Shown: positions 42,405-50,519 of the stretch, one piece after another
Numbering within the stretch: position 1 is the stretch's first letter
How the letters are laid out: each line of letters begins with the position of its first letter
Assembly: GCA_035502185.1 (NCBI GenBank)
Contig: DATJUT010000031.1
Coordinates: 23,276 to 87,275 of the forward strand
From: Gemmatimonadales bacterium
GTDB lineage: Bacteria > Gemmatimonadota > Gemmatimonadetes > Gemmatimonadales > JACORV01
Direction: 5' to 3'
DNA: 64,000 nucleotides
Program-made: the position numbers and the translations under genes
The notes under the pieces: generated by a model
Told to the model about the DNA's origin: nothing
The model's input: only the letters and a program-made list of their open reading frames with translations
Databases searched by the model: none

Positions 42405-43117
42405 CGGCGTCTCTTCCTCAGCTCGTCGTCGAGGACTCCTCGCGCTTCTCCGCCGCGGTCGCCGACTGGATCGTGGCGGCGCTCGAAGCCGACCTCCGCG
42501 ACCAGGGCCGCTGCGCCATCGCCCTGGCGGGCGGCGAGACGCCCCGGCCCGTGTACGAGCGCCTCGCCCGGGACCCTCGCGCCCTCGCGGTCCGGTGGCG
42601 CGACGTGGACGTGTTCTTCGGGGACGAGCGCGCGGTGCCCCCTGGCGACCCGGCGAGCAACTACGGGTCGGTGGTGTCGGCCCTGCTGGGCAGGGACCCG
42701 TTCTCCTGCGCGCGGGTGCACCGCCTCGAGGCCGAGCGGCCGGACCGCGACGCGGCCGCCCGGGAGTACGACGCCGTGCTGCCCGTCCACCTCGACGTCC
42801 TCCTGCTCGGCATGGGAACCGACGGGCACACGGCGTCGCTGTTCCCCGGCTCGCCGGCCGTGGCCGAGCGCGCCCGCCGGGTCATTCCCGTGAGCGGACC
42901 CAAGCCCCCGGCCGACCGGCTCACCATCACGCCCCCGGTAATCGCGGCGGCCCGGCGCGTCGCCGTGGTGGTCGCGGGTGCGGGCAAGGCTCCGACGGTG
43001 GCGCGCGCCCTCGAGGGCCCGGTGCGGCCCGGCGAGCTGCCGGTGCAGCTGGCGCTGGGAGGCGTCTGGTTTCTCGATCGCGCGGCGGCCGCCCGGCTGC
43101 GGAGCGCGGGGCGGTGA
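42401..43117 (+). CDS. pgl: 6-phosphogluconolactonase
   Basis: A 238-residue enzyme hydrolysing 6-phosphogluconolactone in the oxidative pentose phosphate pathway. IALAGGETPRPVYERLA, VDVFFGDERAVPPGDPASNY and LLLGMGTDGHTASLFPG are the diagnostic blocks of the NagB/DevB-like fold. It overlaps the GH15 gene upstream and glucokinase downstream, both by GTGA. It lies three genes upstream of zwf. Confidence 0.94.
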   Translation: MTASLPQLVVEDSSRFSAAVADWIVAALEADLRDQGRCAIALAGGETPRPVYERLARDPRALAVRWRDVDVFFGDERAVPPGDPASNYGSVVSALLGRDPFSCARVHRLEAERPDRDAAAREYDAVLPVHLDVLLLGMGTDGHTASLFPGSPAVAERARRVIPVSGPKPPADRLTITPPVIAAARRVAVVVAGAGKAPTVARALEGPVRPGELPVQLALGGVWFLDRAAAARLRSAGR

Positions 43118-44088
43118 GAGTGCTGGCGGGCGACATCGGCGGCACCAACGCCCGGCTCGCTCTCGTGGACGTCGGCGGCGCCGCGACGCGCATCGTCGAG
43201 GAGCGACGCTACCCGAGCCGCAGCGCGCCGGGTCTGGGTCCGATCGTCAGGCGATTCCTGGACGAGGTCCGCTCGGCGCCCGAGCGCGCCTGCTTCGGGA
43301 TCGCCGGCCCGGTGGTGGCCGGCGAGTGCCGCACGCCGAACCTGCCGTGGGTCGTGAGCGCCGCGGCGCTCGCCGGAGAGATCCGGATACCGGCGACGAC
43401 GGTCATCAACGACTTCGAGGCCCTGGGTTACGGTGTCGGCCTCCTGGGACCGTCGGATCTCGTCACCCTGCAGCCGGGCGCCCCGGCGGAGCACGGCACG
43501 ATCGCGCTCATCGGCGCGGGGACGGGTCTCGGGCAGGGATTCCTCGTGTGGGACGGGAACCGGTACCGCGTGCATTCGTCGGAGGGGGGGCACGTGGCCT
43601 TTGCGGCGCGGGACGCGATCGAGTGGGGCCTGAGGGGCACGCTGCTCGACGAGTTCGGCCACGTCTCCTACGAGCGCATCCTCTCCGGTTCCGGCCTCGC
43701 CCGGGTCTACCAGTACCTCGCGACCACCGGCTTCGCGCCCGAGCAGCCGCAGGTTCGGCGCGAGATGGAGGCCGACGATCCTGCCGCGGTGGTCACGCGC
43801 CACGCCCTGGCCGCGGACGACCCGCTCGCCGTGAAGGCGCTGGACATCTTCGCGTCCGTCTACGGCGAGCAGGCCGGCAGCCTCGCCCTGACGGTGCTGG
43901 CGACCGGCGGCGTGTACGTGGCCGGCGGCATCGCTCCCCGCATCGTCACCAAGCTGCGGGACGGGACCTTCGTGGCGGCCTTCCGCCATCAGGGCCGACT
44001 CTCGGGCCTGGCGTCCCGGATTCCCATCCACGTCATCACCAGTCCCGACGTCGGCCTGCTGGGGGCCGCCGCCTGCGCCGCGCGATGA
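43114..44088 (+). CDS. glk: Glucokinase
   Basis: A 324-residue ROK-unrelated bacterial glucokinase. LAGDIGGTNARLALVDV is the ATP/phosphate 1 motif at the start. TVINDFEALGYG carries the catalytic aspartate, IGAGTGLGQGFLVW follows, and SSEGGHVAFAAR is the glucose-binding stretch. It makes glucose 6-phosphate, the substrate of zwf encoded two genes later. The stop overlaps the HAD gene start as ATGA. Confidence 0.93.
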   Translation: MRVLAGDIGGTNARLALVDVGGAATRIVEERRYPSRSAPGLGPIVRRFLDEVRSAPERACFGIAGPVVAGECRTPNLPWVVSAAALAGEIRIPATTVINDFEALGYGVGLLGPSDLVTLQPGAPAEHGTIALIGAGTGLGQGFLVWDGNRYRVHSSEGGHVAFAARDAIEWGLRGTLLDEFGHVSYERILSGSGLARVYQYLATTGFAPEQPQVRREMEADDPAAVVTRHALAADDPLAVKALDIFASVYGEQAGSLALTVLATGGVYVAGGIAPRIVTKLRDGTFVAAFRHQGRLSGLASRIPIHVITSPDVGLLGAAACAAR

Positions 44089-44507
44089 TCACCCACGTGT
44101 TCTTCGACGTCGGCGGTGTGCTGGGCAGCAGTGGCTGGGGTGCCGAATCCCGTGCTCGCGCGGTGGTGGTCGCCGTCGCGGCAGCGCTCGCGGCCACCGG
44201 ACGCTGCCGGCTGATGGCCATCAACAACGAGTCGGCGGAGTTGAACGCCTACCGGCCGCGGACCTTCGGCCTCGCGCCGACGTTCACCGCGTTCTTCGGC
44301 TCCTGCCGGCTCGGTGTCGCCAAGCCCGCGCGGCGCATCTTCGAGCTCGCCCTGGCGATGTCGCAGGCCGAGCCGGCGCGCTCGGTGATGATCGACGACA
44401 GCGAACAGAACCTGCCGCCGGCGCGCGCCCTCGGAATGCAGGCCATCCGCTACACCACGACGGGCCGGCTGCGGCAGGATCTGGCCACGCTCGGCATCGA
44501 CGCCTGA
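44085..44507 (+). CDS. HAD-superfamily protein without cap domain
   Basis: A 140-residue HAD-like protein. Motif I is FFDVGGVL, motif II lies in MAINNESAELNAYR, the motif III lysine is in GVAKPARRIFELAL, and motif IV is MIDDSEQNLPPARALGM. Related HAD proteins are about 200 residues because a four-helix cap sits between motifs I and II; here only about 30 residues remain there. The frame is intact and coupled to glk. It may be a trimmed but active phosphatase or a decaying copy. Confidence 0.72.
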   Translation: MITHVFFDVGGVLGSSGWGAESRARAVVVAVAAALAATGRCRLMAINNESAELNAYRPRTFGLAPTFTAFFGSCRLGVAKPARRIFELALAMSQAEPARSVMIDDSEQNLPPARALGMQAIRYTTTGRLRQDLATLGIDA

Positions 44508-44553
44508 CGGGGGGACGCATGCTGCTCGGAACGACTTCTGCCGCGAGGAACCG

Positions 44554-46122
44554 GTGACCCAGCCTTCGGTCGCGGTGCCGCTCCACCTCAGCCAGCAGAT
44601 GAAAATCCCCGCCGAGCCCTTCAAGCGCGGCGATCCCTGCACCGCCGTCATCCTCGGCGCCGGCGGGGACCTCACGCGCCGCAAGCTCATGCCGGCGCTG
44701 TACCACCTGCTGCACGACGGCCTGCTGCACGACGACTTCTCGGTCGTCGGGGCCGCCCGCGAGGAGCTGACCGACCAGGGGTTTCGCGACCGGATGAAGC
44801 AGGCCATCCTCGAGTCCGAGGAGATCGGCCACGTACCGGACGAGACGTGGGATCGCTTCGCCCAGCGCATCCACTACGTGCAAGGCGACATGACCGACCC
44901 CGCCTTCTTCGCCGCCGTGAGCGCCCGGGTCGCGGAGTTCGAGCGCGAAAGCGGGCGCCCGCGCGGCCGACTGTTCTACCTGGCGCTGCCCCCGTCGGTC
45001 TACGCGACGGCGGTCGAGCACCTCGCAAGCACCGGCCTCGTGCCGCGCATCGACGACCCCGCCCAGCGGCCGTGGGCCCGGGTGATCATCGAGAAGCCGT
45101 TCGGCACGAGCCTCGAGACGGCGCGCGCGCTCAACCAGGCCGTCCTCAAGCGGCTCGCCGAGCACCAGGTTTACCGGATCGATCACTACCTCGGGAAGGA
45201 GACGGTGCAGAACCTGCTGGTGCTGCGGTTCGCGAATTCGATCTTCGAGCCCCTCTGGAACCGCCAGCACATCCATCACGTGCAGATCACCGCCGCCGAG
45301 ACCGTCGGCGTGGAACATCGCGCCGGCTACTACGAGCAGGCCGGCGTCGTGCGCGACATGTTCCAGAACCACCTGCTCCAGCTCCTCGCACTCACGGCGA
45401 TGGAGCCGCCGGTGGCGTTCCGCGCCGAGGAGGTGCGCGACGAGAAGGCGAAGGTGCTGCGCGCCATCCGCCCGATCACCGCCGCCACCGTCGACCAGTC
45501 CGCCGTGCGGGGCCAGTACGGTCCGGGGGCCATCGACGGTGTCGCCGTGCCCGGCTACCGGCAGGAGGACCGAGTGGCGCCCGCGTCGGCCACCCCGACG
45601 TTCGCGGCCGTCCGCTTCCTGGTGGACAACTGGCGCTGGCAGGGCGTGCCGTTCTACGTGCGCAGCGGCAAGCGGCTGGCGCGGCGCGCGACCGAGATCG
45701 CGATCCAGTTCCGCCGGCCGCCGCACCTGATGTTCCAGAACGGAGGCCGCTCGTTCGCGGCCAACGTGCTGGTCATCCGGATCCAGCCGAACGAGGGCGT
45801 CTCGCTCTGCTTCGAGATCAAGGTGCCGGGCGTGGACGTGCGGATGACGTCGGTGCAGATGGACTTCAGTTACGCCAGCGCCTTCGGCGCCACCGACCAC
45901 TCGGCGTACGAGACGCTGCTCCTCGACGCGATGGTGGGCGACGGCACGCTGTACGCCCGCAGCGACCAGGTGGAGGCCGCGTGGGCCCTCGTGGATCCGA
46001 TCGTGCAGGCGTGGGACGCCGAGCCGCCGCACGATTTCCCGAACTACGTGGCGGGATCGTGGGGCCCCGGAACCGCCGACGCGTTCATCGCGCGCGACGC
46101 GTGCGCCTGGCGCCAGCCATAG
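44554..46122 (+). CDS. zwf: Glucose-6-phosphate 1-dehydrogenase
   Basis: A 522-residue NAD(P)-dependent enzyme making 6-phosphogluconolactone. GAGGDLTRRKLMPALYHL is the nucleotide-binding stretch near residue 32, and RIDHYLGKETVQN contains the catalytic region. EKPFGTSLETA and RSGKRLARRATEI match family positions. The start GTG at 44554 follows GAGGA. With pgl, glk and the GH15 gene it forms a route from glucan glucose into pentose phosphates. The N-terminal 25 residues are an extension. Confidence 0.95.
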   Translation: MTQPSVAVPLHLSQQMKIPAEPFKRGDPCTAVILGAGGDLTRRKLMPALYHLLHDGLLHDDFSVVGAAREELTDQGFRDRMKQAILESEEIGHVPDETWDRFAQRIHYVQGDMTDPAFFAAVSARVAEFERESGRPRGRLFYLALPPSVYATAVEHLASTGLVPRIDDPAQRPWARVIIEKPFGTSLETARALNQAVLKRLAEHQVYRIDHYLGKETVQNLLVLRFANSIFEPLWNRQHIHHVQITAAETVGVEHRAGYYEQAGVVRDMFQNHLLQLLALTAMEPPVAFRAEEVRDEKAKVLRAIRPITAATVDQSAVRGQYGPGAIDGVAVPGYRQEDRVAPASATPTFAAVRFLVDNWRWQGVPFYVRSGKRLARRATEIAIQFRRPPHLMFQNGGRSFAANVLVIRIQPNEGVSLCFEIKVPGVDVRMTSVQMDFSYASAFGATDHSAYETLLLDAMVGDGTLYARSDQVEAAWALVDPIVQAWDAEPPHDFPNYVAGSWGPGTADAFIARDACAWRQP

Positions 46123-46191
46123 GGCCGCTCGCAGGCCCGCCCCGGCCCGCCGCCCGGCCGAAATCCCGGCTCGCCCGCTCGCCGACGGTGT

Positions 46192-46215
46192 GACCCCGGC
46201 CAGGGTCCGGGGGTC
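46192..46215 (+). terminator. Possible hairpin terminator after zwf
   Basis: GACCCCGG pairs with CCGGGGGTC (one bulged G) around a 7-base loop, about 70 bp after zwf. A short TCTACTC follows. It lacks a clear U tract, so rho-independent termination is uncertain. Confidence 0.35.
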
Positions 46216-46293
46216 TACTCCCGCGAACCCGGCGGTGCACGTATCCTACGCGCGGGCCGCGCTCGCAGACCGTCGCCAGGCCCGGGAGTCACC

Positions 46294-47556
46294 ATGAGAC
46301 GCCTGCTTCGGAGGTCCCTCGCCGCCGCGTCGGTCGTGGCCGCCGCGGCGTGCGTCGAACACAACCCGGCCGCCCCCGGACCCATCACGGGCCTGCCGCG
46401 CGATCTCACGCCGTCGGAATCGCAGCTCGTCTCGCGCGGCAACGACTTCGCCTTCAGCCTGTTTCGCGCCGTCGCCGGGCAGTCGAGCCCCGACGCCAAC
46501 CTGTTCATCTCGCCGCTCAGCGTCGGGATGGCGCTCGGGATGGCCTACAACGGCGCCGCGGGAACGACGCAGACCGCGATGCAGGGCGTGCTCGGCCTCG
46601 ACGGGATGTCGCTCGGCGACGTGAACCGGGCCTATCGGGGCGTGATCGACCTGCTGCGGGGGCTCGATCCGAGCGTCGACTTCACCCTCGCGAACTCGAT
46701 CTGGTACCGGCAGGACATCGCGTTCGAGCCGTCGTTCCTCGACACCTGCCAGAGCTACTTCGACGCGACCGTGCGCGGACTCGACTTCTCGTCGCCGGCC
46801 GCGGCGCCGACCATCAACGCGTGGGTGAACGACCAGACCCGGGGGAAGATCCCGTCCATCGTCCCCGACCCGGTTCCCGGCGACGTGGTCATGTACCTGA
46901 TCAACGCCGTGTACTTCAAGGGCGCCTGGATGACGCAGTTCGACCCGAGCCTGACGGCGGCGGGCGCCTTCCGGCGGGCGGACGGGTCCGGCGTGTCGGT
47001 GCCGATGATGCGGTATGCGCGCGAGGCCTGGGTGCGGGCCGGCGGCGACGCCGCGGTGCAGGTGCTCGACCTCCGCTACGGCGGCGGAGCCTACAGCATG
47101 ACGATCGTCATGCCGCTGGACGCCGCCGGTATGGACTCGCTCGTCGCCGGCCTCACGCGCGGGCGCTGGGATGCGTGGATCGCCGCCCTCGACTCGGTCA
47201 AGGCCCAGGTCGTCCTGCCCAAGTTCACGCTCCAGTACGCGCTAGGCATGAACGACGTGCTCACGGCCCTCGGGATGGGCGTGGCCTTCGTCCCGTGTCC
47301 GGGCGTGCCCGACTGTGCCGACTTCACGCGGATGCGACCGGAGCGGGACCTGTTCATCAGTGAAGTGGTGCACAAGACCTACGTGGACGTGAACGAGGAA
47401 GGGACGGAAGCCGCGGCGGTCACCTCAGTCGGGGTCGGAGCCACGGCCGAGCCGCTGCCGATCGTCATCGACCAGCCGTTCCTGTTCGCGATCCGGGAGC
47501 GGTTTTCCGGCACGATCCTGTTCATCGGCAGGATCATGAATCCGGCCGGGACGTGA
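46294..47556 (+). CDS. Lipoprotein serpin (serine-protease inhibitor)
   Basis: A 420-residue serpin exported as a lipoprotein (lipidated Cys20 in AAAACV). Serpin core motifs are present: NLFISPLSVGMALGMAYNGA, LANSIWYRQD, INAVYFKGAWM. The hinge of the reactive loop is DVNEEGTEAAAVTSVG with small residues at P12-P9, which is the pattern of inhibitory serpins. Counting from the hinge places P1-P1' near Thr-Ala in GATAEPL, give or take one. It would trap proteases at the cell surface by forming a covalent complex. It is convergent with the GH47 gene with a 13-bp gap. Confidence 0.9.
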   Translation: MRRLLRRSLAAASVVAAAACVEHNPAAPGPITGLPRDLTPSESQLVSRGNDFAFSLFRAVAGQSSPDANLFISPLSVGMALGMAYNGAAGTTQTAMQGVLGLDGMSLGDVNRAYRGVIDLLRGLDPSVDFTLANSIWYRQDIAFEPSFLDTCQSYFDATVRGLDFSSPAAAPTINAWVNDQTRGKIPSIVPDPVPGDVVMYLINAVYFKGAWMTQFDPSLTAAGAFRRADGSGVSVPMMRYAREAWVRAGGDAAVQVLDLRYGGGAYSMTIVMPLDAAGMDSLVAGLTRGRWDAWIAALDSVKAQVVLPKFTLQYALGMNDVLTALGMGVAFVPCPGVPDCADFTRMRPERDLFISEVVHKTYVDVNEEGTEAAAVTSVGVGATAEPLPIVIDQPFLFAIRERFSGTILFIGRIMNPAGT

Positions 47557-47569
47557 CGCGGCGCTCGCG

Positions 47570-48934
47570 CTACTGCCAGGTGCGCCGGAGCGGGTGCGCC
47601 TCGGTGTTGAAGACGACGGCGGCGAACTCGAGGGTCGCCGGCGGCGAGAACAGCAGCCAGGCGTACTTCAGGGTCTCGGCCAGGAAGTAGCTCTCCATCC
47701 GGTCGCGCCGCTCCCTGGTCACGACGCTGGTGAGCGCCGAGAACCCGTCCGCCGTGCGGGTGTAGCGGAGCAGGCTGTCGAGCATCACCCGACCCATCTC
47801 CCGGTAGCGCGTGTCGCCGGTGATCCGGTAGAGGTAGTAGGCCGACTCGAGCGCCTCGGGCCGCAGCTCGTAGCCCTCGGACACCGGCCGCATCGACACG
47901 TAGTCCAGCTCCTCGGGCTCGATGCCGAACGTCGTCCACATCCGGAAGATGGACTCCATCAGCCGCCCGGCCCGCACGGTGTCGCCGCTCCTGGCGAGCA
48001 CGGCGGCGAAGAACGCGTCCAGCGCCCCGAAGTGCGTCAGGGTGCGCCCGCCGCTGTCCATGTCCGCGTGGCCGTACCACAGCCCGGTGGGCCGCTGGTC
48101 GGCCAGCCGGCGGTTCACCGCTGCGATGCTGCTGTCCCACATCCGCTCGAAATCCGGGTCGCGGAACAACAGCCACGACTTGAGCAGGTACTCGTAGTAC
48201 GAGTCGATGCCGCCGCTCACGTGGCTGTCCCGGTCGACCCAGGCGCCGGTCCGCACGTCGATCGTGCTGCCCACCAACCCGGCGGTGGAGCGCCGGCCGA
48301 ACAGCGCAACCACGGCGCGCTTGGCCGCGTCGTAGAACCGGGGCTCCCCGGTGAGCTTCGACAGCGTGCCGAATTCCAGCATCAGGGTCCCGACCTCGGC
48401 CGGGTTGCTCACCGGTCCGCTCGTCGCCCCGGTCCGGAGGTTCACGAAGCGGAACGGCATGCCGGTCGGGGAGGCGAACGCCGGGAGCAGCCGGGTGCCG
48501 AGGTCGCGCGCGAGCGCGAGGAACCGGGGGTCGCCGTCCAGCTGGTACGCGGAGAGCAGGCCGCCCAGCTCGCGGATGGTGATCTCGAACACCTGAACCG
48601 GGAAGTCGCGATCGAACGAGAGGGAGTCGAGGATCAGCGTCTTGGCGCGGGCCGCCTGGTCGGTCAGTCCCATGAGCAGCATGGTGTCGTACGCATCGAC
48701 CGGCGTCATCAGGAGCGACGCCGCGTGCCAGTCGCGGTGGCCGTGCGACAGGGGCAGCAGCTCGTCGTGCCCCCAGGCCCAGCGGACGTATCCGTTCCAG
48801 GCGTGGACGAAGGCCTCGCGCACCGCCTCGGCCTCCCGCGGCGCCGCCGGCTGCGCGGAACCGGCCCGGACTCCGGCAATCGCCAGCGCCGCCACCGCGG
48901 CGGCCACCGCCGGGCCCCGCACGGTCGCGGTCAC
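47570..48934 (-). CDS. GH47 family alpha-mannosidase-like enzyme, exported
   Basis: A 454-residue exported (alpha/alpha)7-barrel glycosidase. The signal peptide is about residues 1-26. VREAFVHAWNGYVRWAWGHD and the glutamate-bearing FEITIRELGGLLSAYQLDGD are GH47 signatures. SGGIDSYYEYLLKSW and the Glu in LRPEALESAYYLYR supply the other acids, and VFNTEAHPL carries the calcium-binding Thr. GH47 removes alpha-1,2-mannose and is known mainly from eukaryotic glycan trimming. The GTG start overlaps the DinB gene stop. Confidence 0.88.
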   Translation of the reverse strand: MTATVRGPAVAAAVAALAIAGVRAGSAQPAAPREAEAVREAFVHAWNGYVRWAWGHDELLPLSHGHRDWHAASLLMTPVDAYDTMLLMGLTDQAARAKTLILDSLSFDRDFPVQVFEITIRELGGLLSAYQLDGDPRFLALARDLGTRLLPAFASPTGMPFRFVNLRTGATSGPVSNPAEVGTLMLEFGTLSKLTGEPRFYDAAKRAVVALFGRRSTAGLVGSTIDVRTGAWVDRDSHVSGGIDSYYEYLLKSWLLFRDPDFERMWDSSIAAVNRRLADQRPTGLWYGHADMDSGGRTLTHFGALDAFFAAVLARSGDTVRAGRLMESIFRMWTTFGIEPEELDYVSMRPVSEGYELRPEALESAYYLYRITGDTRYREMGRVMLDSLLRYTRTADGFSALTSVVTRERRDRMESYFLAETLKYAWLLFSPPATLEFAAVVFNTEAHPLRRTWQ

Positions 48935-49452
48935 CAGCGCATCCGCTCGCGCAGGCTGGTGATGTGCGCCGTGTGGTGCCGGCCGTGCCAGGAGTACATC
49001 GCGACCACGTCGTCGAGGGTCATCGGGCCGTTCTCCGGATGGTTGAGGCGCCGGGCGAAGTCCGAAGGCCTCACGTCCCTCAACAGCAGTACCCAGCGCT
49101 GGTGGAGAGCCTCGAGCAGGGCCAGCGACACCTCGACCGGCGCCAGCGTTTCCGGCGTCTCTGCCCACCGCGCCTGGTCGTAGGGCTTGATCGTCGGAAC
49201 GTCCTCGGTGAGCGCGAGCTTGAAGCGCACGTAGGCGTTCATGTGGCTCTCGGGGACGTGGTGCACCACCTGCCGCACCGTCCAGCCGCCCGGCCGGTAG
49301 GGCGTGTCCAGCTGCCGGTCGTCCAGCCCCGCGACGGCGTGCCGCAGCAGGCTCGGCGCCTGCGCGATCTGCTCGATGCGCTCAGCGCGGTCCGCCGGCG
49401 CGAGCTCGATCACCTTGCTGAAGCGCCCCACCGGATACTGCAGGTCGGTCAT
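48931..49452 (-). CDS. DinB/YfiT-family metal-dependent hydrolase-like protein
   Basis: A 173-residue four-helix DinB-fold protein. The metal-binding histidines are VRQVVHHVPESHMN around residue 60-70 and WHGRHHTAHI near the end. The N-terminus LQYPVGRF and the length match YfiT, a putative thiol S-transferase or hydrolase. It is coupled to the MarR-GNAT gene upstream (ATGA) and to the GH47 gene downstream (GTGA). The substrate is unknown. Confidence 0.85.
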   Translation of the reverse strand: MTDLQYPVGRFSKVIELAPADRAERIEQIAQAPSLLRHAVAGLDDRQLDTPYRPGGWTVRQVVHHVPESHMNAYVRFKLALTEDVPTIKPYDQARWAETPETLAPVEVSLALLEALHQRWVLLLRDVRPSDFARRLNHPENGPMTLDDVVAMYSWHGRHHTAHITSLRERMRW

Positions 49453-50468
49453 CGGGTCCTCGGCGTTCGGGTGAGGGGGCCGCGTCGGCCGCTCCGGCTC
49501 ACGCCCCTTCCGGATCGGGGCTCGCGCGACCACGGCGCGCCTCCGAGGTCCAGGTCCCAGACCTCGAAGTTGGGGTCGGTCCCCAGGTCGTCGTGGCGAT
49601 CCGTTCGAACGAGCCGGTACCCCGCCGTCGCGTAGATGTGGCGGGCGGCGTCGAGCACGCCGTTGGTCCACAGCACGATCTTACGGTAACCGGCGCGGCG
49701 CGCGAACCGGGTGCATTCGTCCACCAGGCGGCGGCCCAGTCCGCTGCCGCTCGCCGCGGGCTCGACGAGCAGCAGGCGGAGCTGCGCCACCCGTGCCGTC
49801 TTCTTGACCAGGAAGACGCATCCCAGGCGCTCGCCGTCGCGCTCGGCGATCCAGCATCGCTCCCGCGCCCGGTCCTCGCATCGGACGAACCGCGCCACAA
49901 TGTCCGCCACCAGCGCCTCGAACCTCGCTCCCCAGCCGTACTCCTCGGCATAGAGCGCTCCGTGCCGCTCCACTACCCACCCGAGATCGCCGGGGCCGTA
50001 GCTGCGCAGCGTGACCGGCCCCCCGTTCCGGCCCCCACCCAGCAGCGCCTCGATCCTCCGCATCGCCGCGATGAGCCGCGCCTGGCCGGACCGGTCCAGC
50101 GCACCGAGCATGGCGCGGACGTCGCGCCGGGCCGCCGCGTCGAGCCGCGCGAACGCCGCGCGGCCGGGCGCCGTCAACCGGAGGTGGCTCCGCCGCGCGT
50201 CGGCCCGCGACCGGTGGCGCCAGACCAAGCCGCGCCGCTCCAGCCCGGCCAAGATCCGGCTCAGGTACCCCGCGTCGAGCCCGAGGCCGGCGCCCAGCGC
50301 CGTCGCCGTGGCGTCCGGGTGCTGCGCCAGCTCGTACAACACCCGCGCCTCGGCGAGCGAGAACGGGCTCCGGTTGAGCCGGCCGTCGAGCACCCCAATC
50401 TGCCGGGTGTAGAAACGATTGAAGCGCCGCACCGCCGCGACGCACCCACCGAGCCCGCCCGCTGCCAT
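49449..50468 (-). CDS. MarR-type regulator fused to GNAT acetyltransferase
   Basis: A 339-residue bifunctional protein. Residues 1-145 are a MarR winged helix (SLAEARVLYELAQHPDATAT and GYLSRILAGLERRGLVWR). Residues about 150-310 are a GNAT acetyltransferase with the acetyl-CoA motif LVEPAASGSGLGRRLVDE. The fusion is known in many bacteria. The basic C-terminal tail of about 25 residues looks disordered. It has its own promoter with an inverted repeat inside the end of the upstream transporter gene. Self-control at that repeat is an inference. Confidence 0.87.
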   Translation of the reverse strand: MAAGGLGGCVAAVRRFNRFYTRQIGVLDGRLNRSPFSLAEARVLYELAQHPDATATALGAGLGLDAGYLSRILAGLERRGLVWRHRSRADARRSHLRLTAPGRAAFARLDAAARRDVRAMLGALDRSGQARLIAAMRRIEALLGGGRNGGPVTLRSYGPGDLGWVVERHGALYAEEYGWGARFEALVADIVARFVRCEDRARERCWIAERDGERLGCVFLVKKTARVAQLRLLLVEPAASGSGLGRRLVDECTRFARRAGYRKIVLWTNGVLDAARHIYATAGYRLVRTDRHDDLGTDPNFEVWDLDLGGAPWSREPRSGRGVSRSGRRGPLTRTPRTR

Positions 50469-50490
50469 CGTCCTCCCCGGACCGGCGGAC

Positions 50491-50519
50491 GATGTACGCT
50501 AATTGGTTGACTCTGTCAA
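50491..50519 (-). promoter_or_regulatory. Promoter and inverted repeat of the MarR-GNAT gene
   Basis: On the minus strand TTGACA (50519-50514) and TACATC (50496-50491) are 17 bp apart. The inverted repeat TTGAC-TCT-GTCAA (50507-50519) overlaps the -35 box. The -10 falls just past the stop of the DMT transporter gene. Binding by the adjacent MarR domain is plausible. Confidence 0.55.

Noticed and set aside
44085-44507. Frameshifted pseudogene of a HAD phosphatase
   Set aside because: The frame is continuous, all four motifs are in order and both ends fit the operon, so it looks like an in-frame loss of the cap rather than a broken gene.
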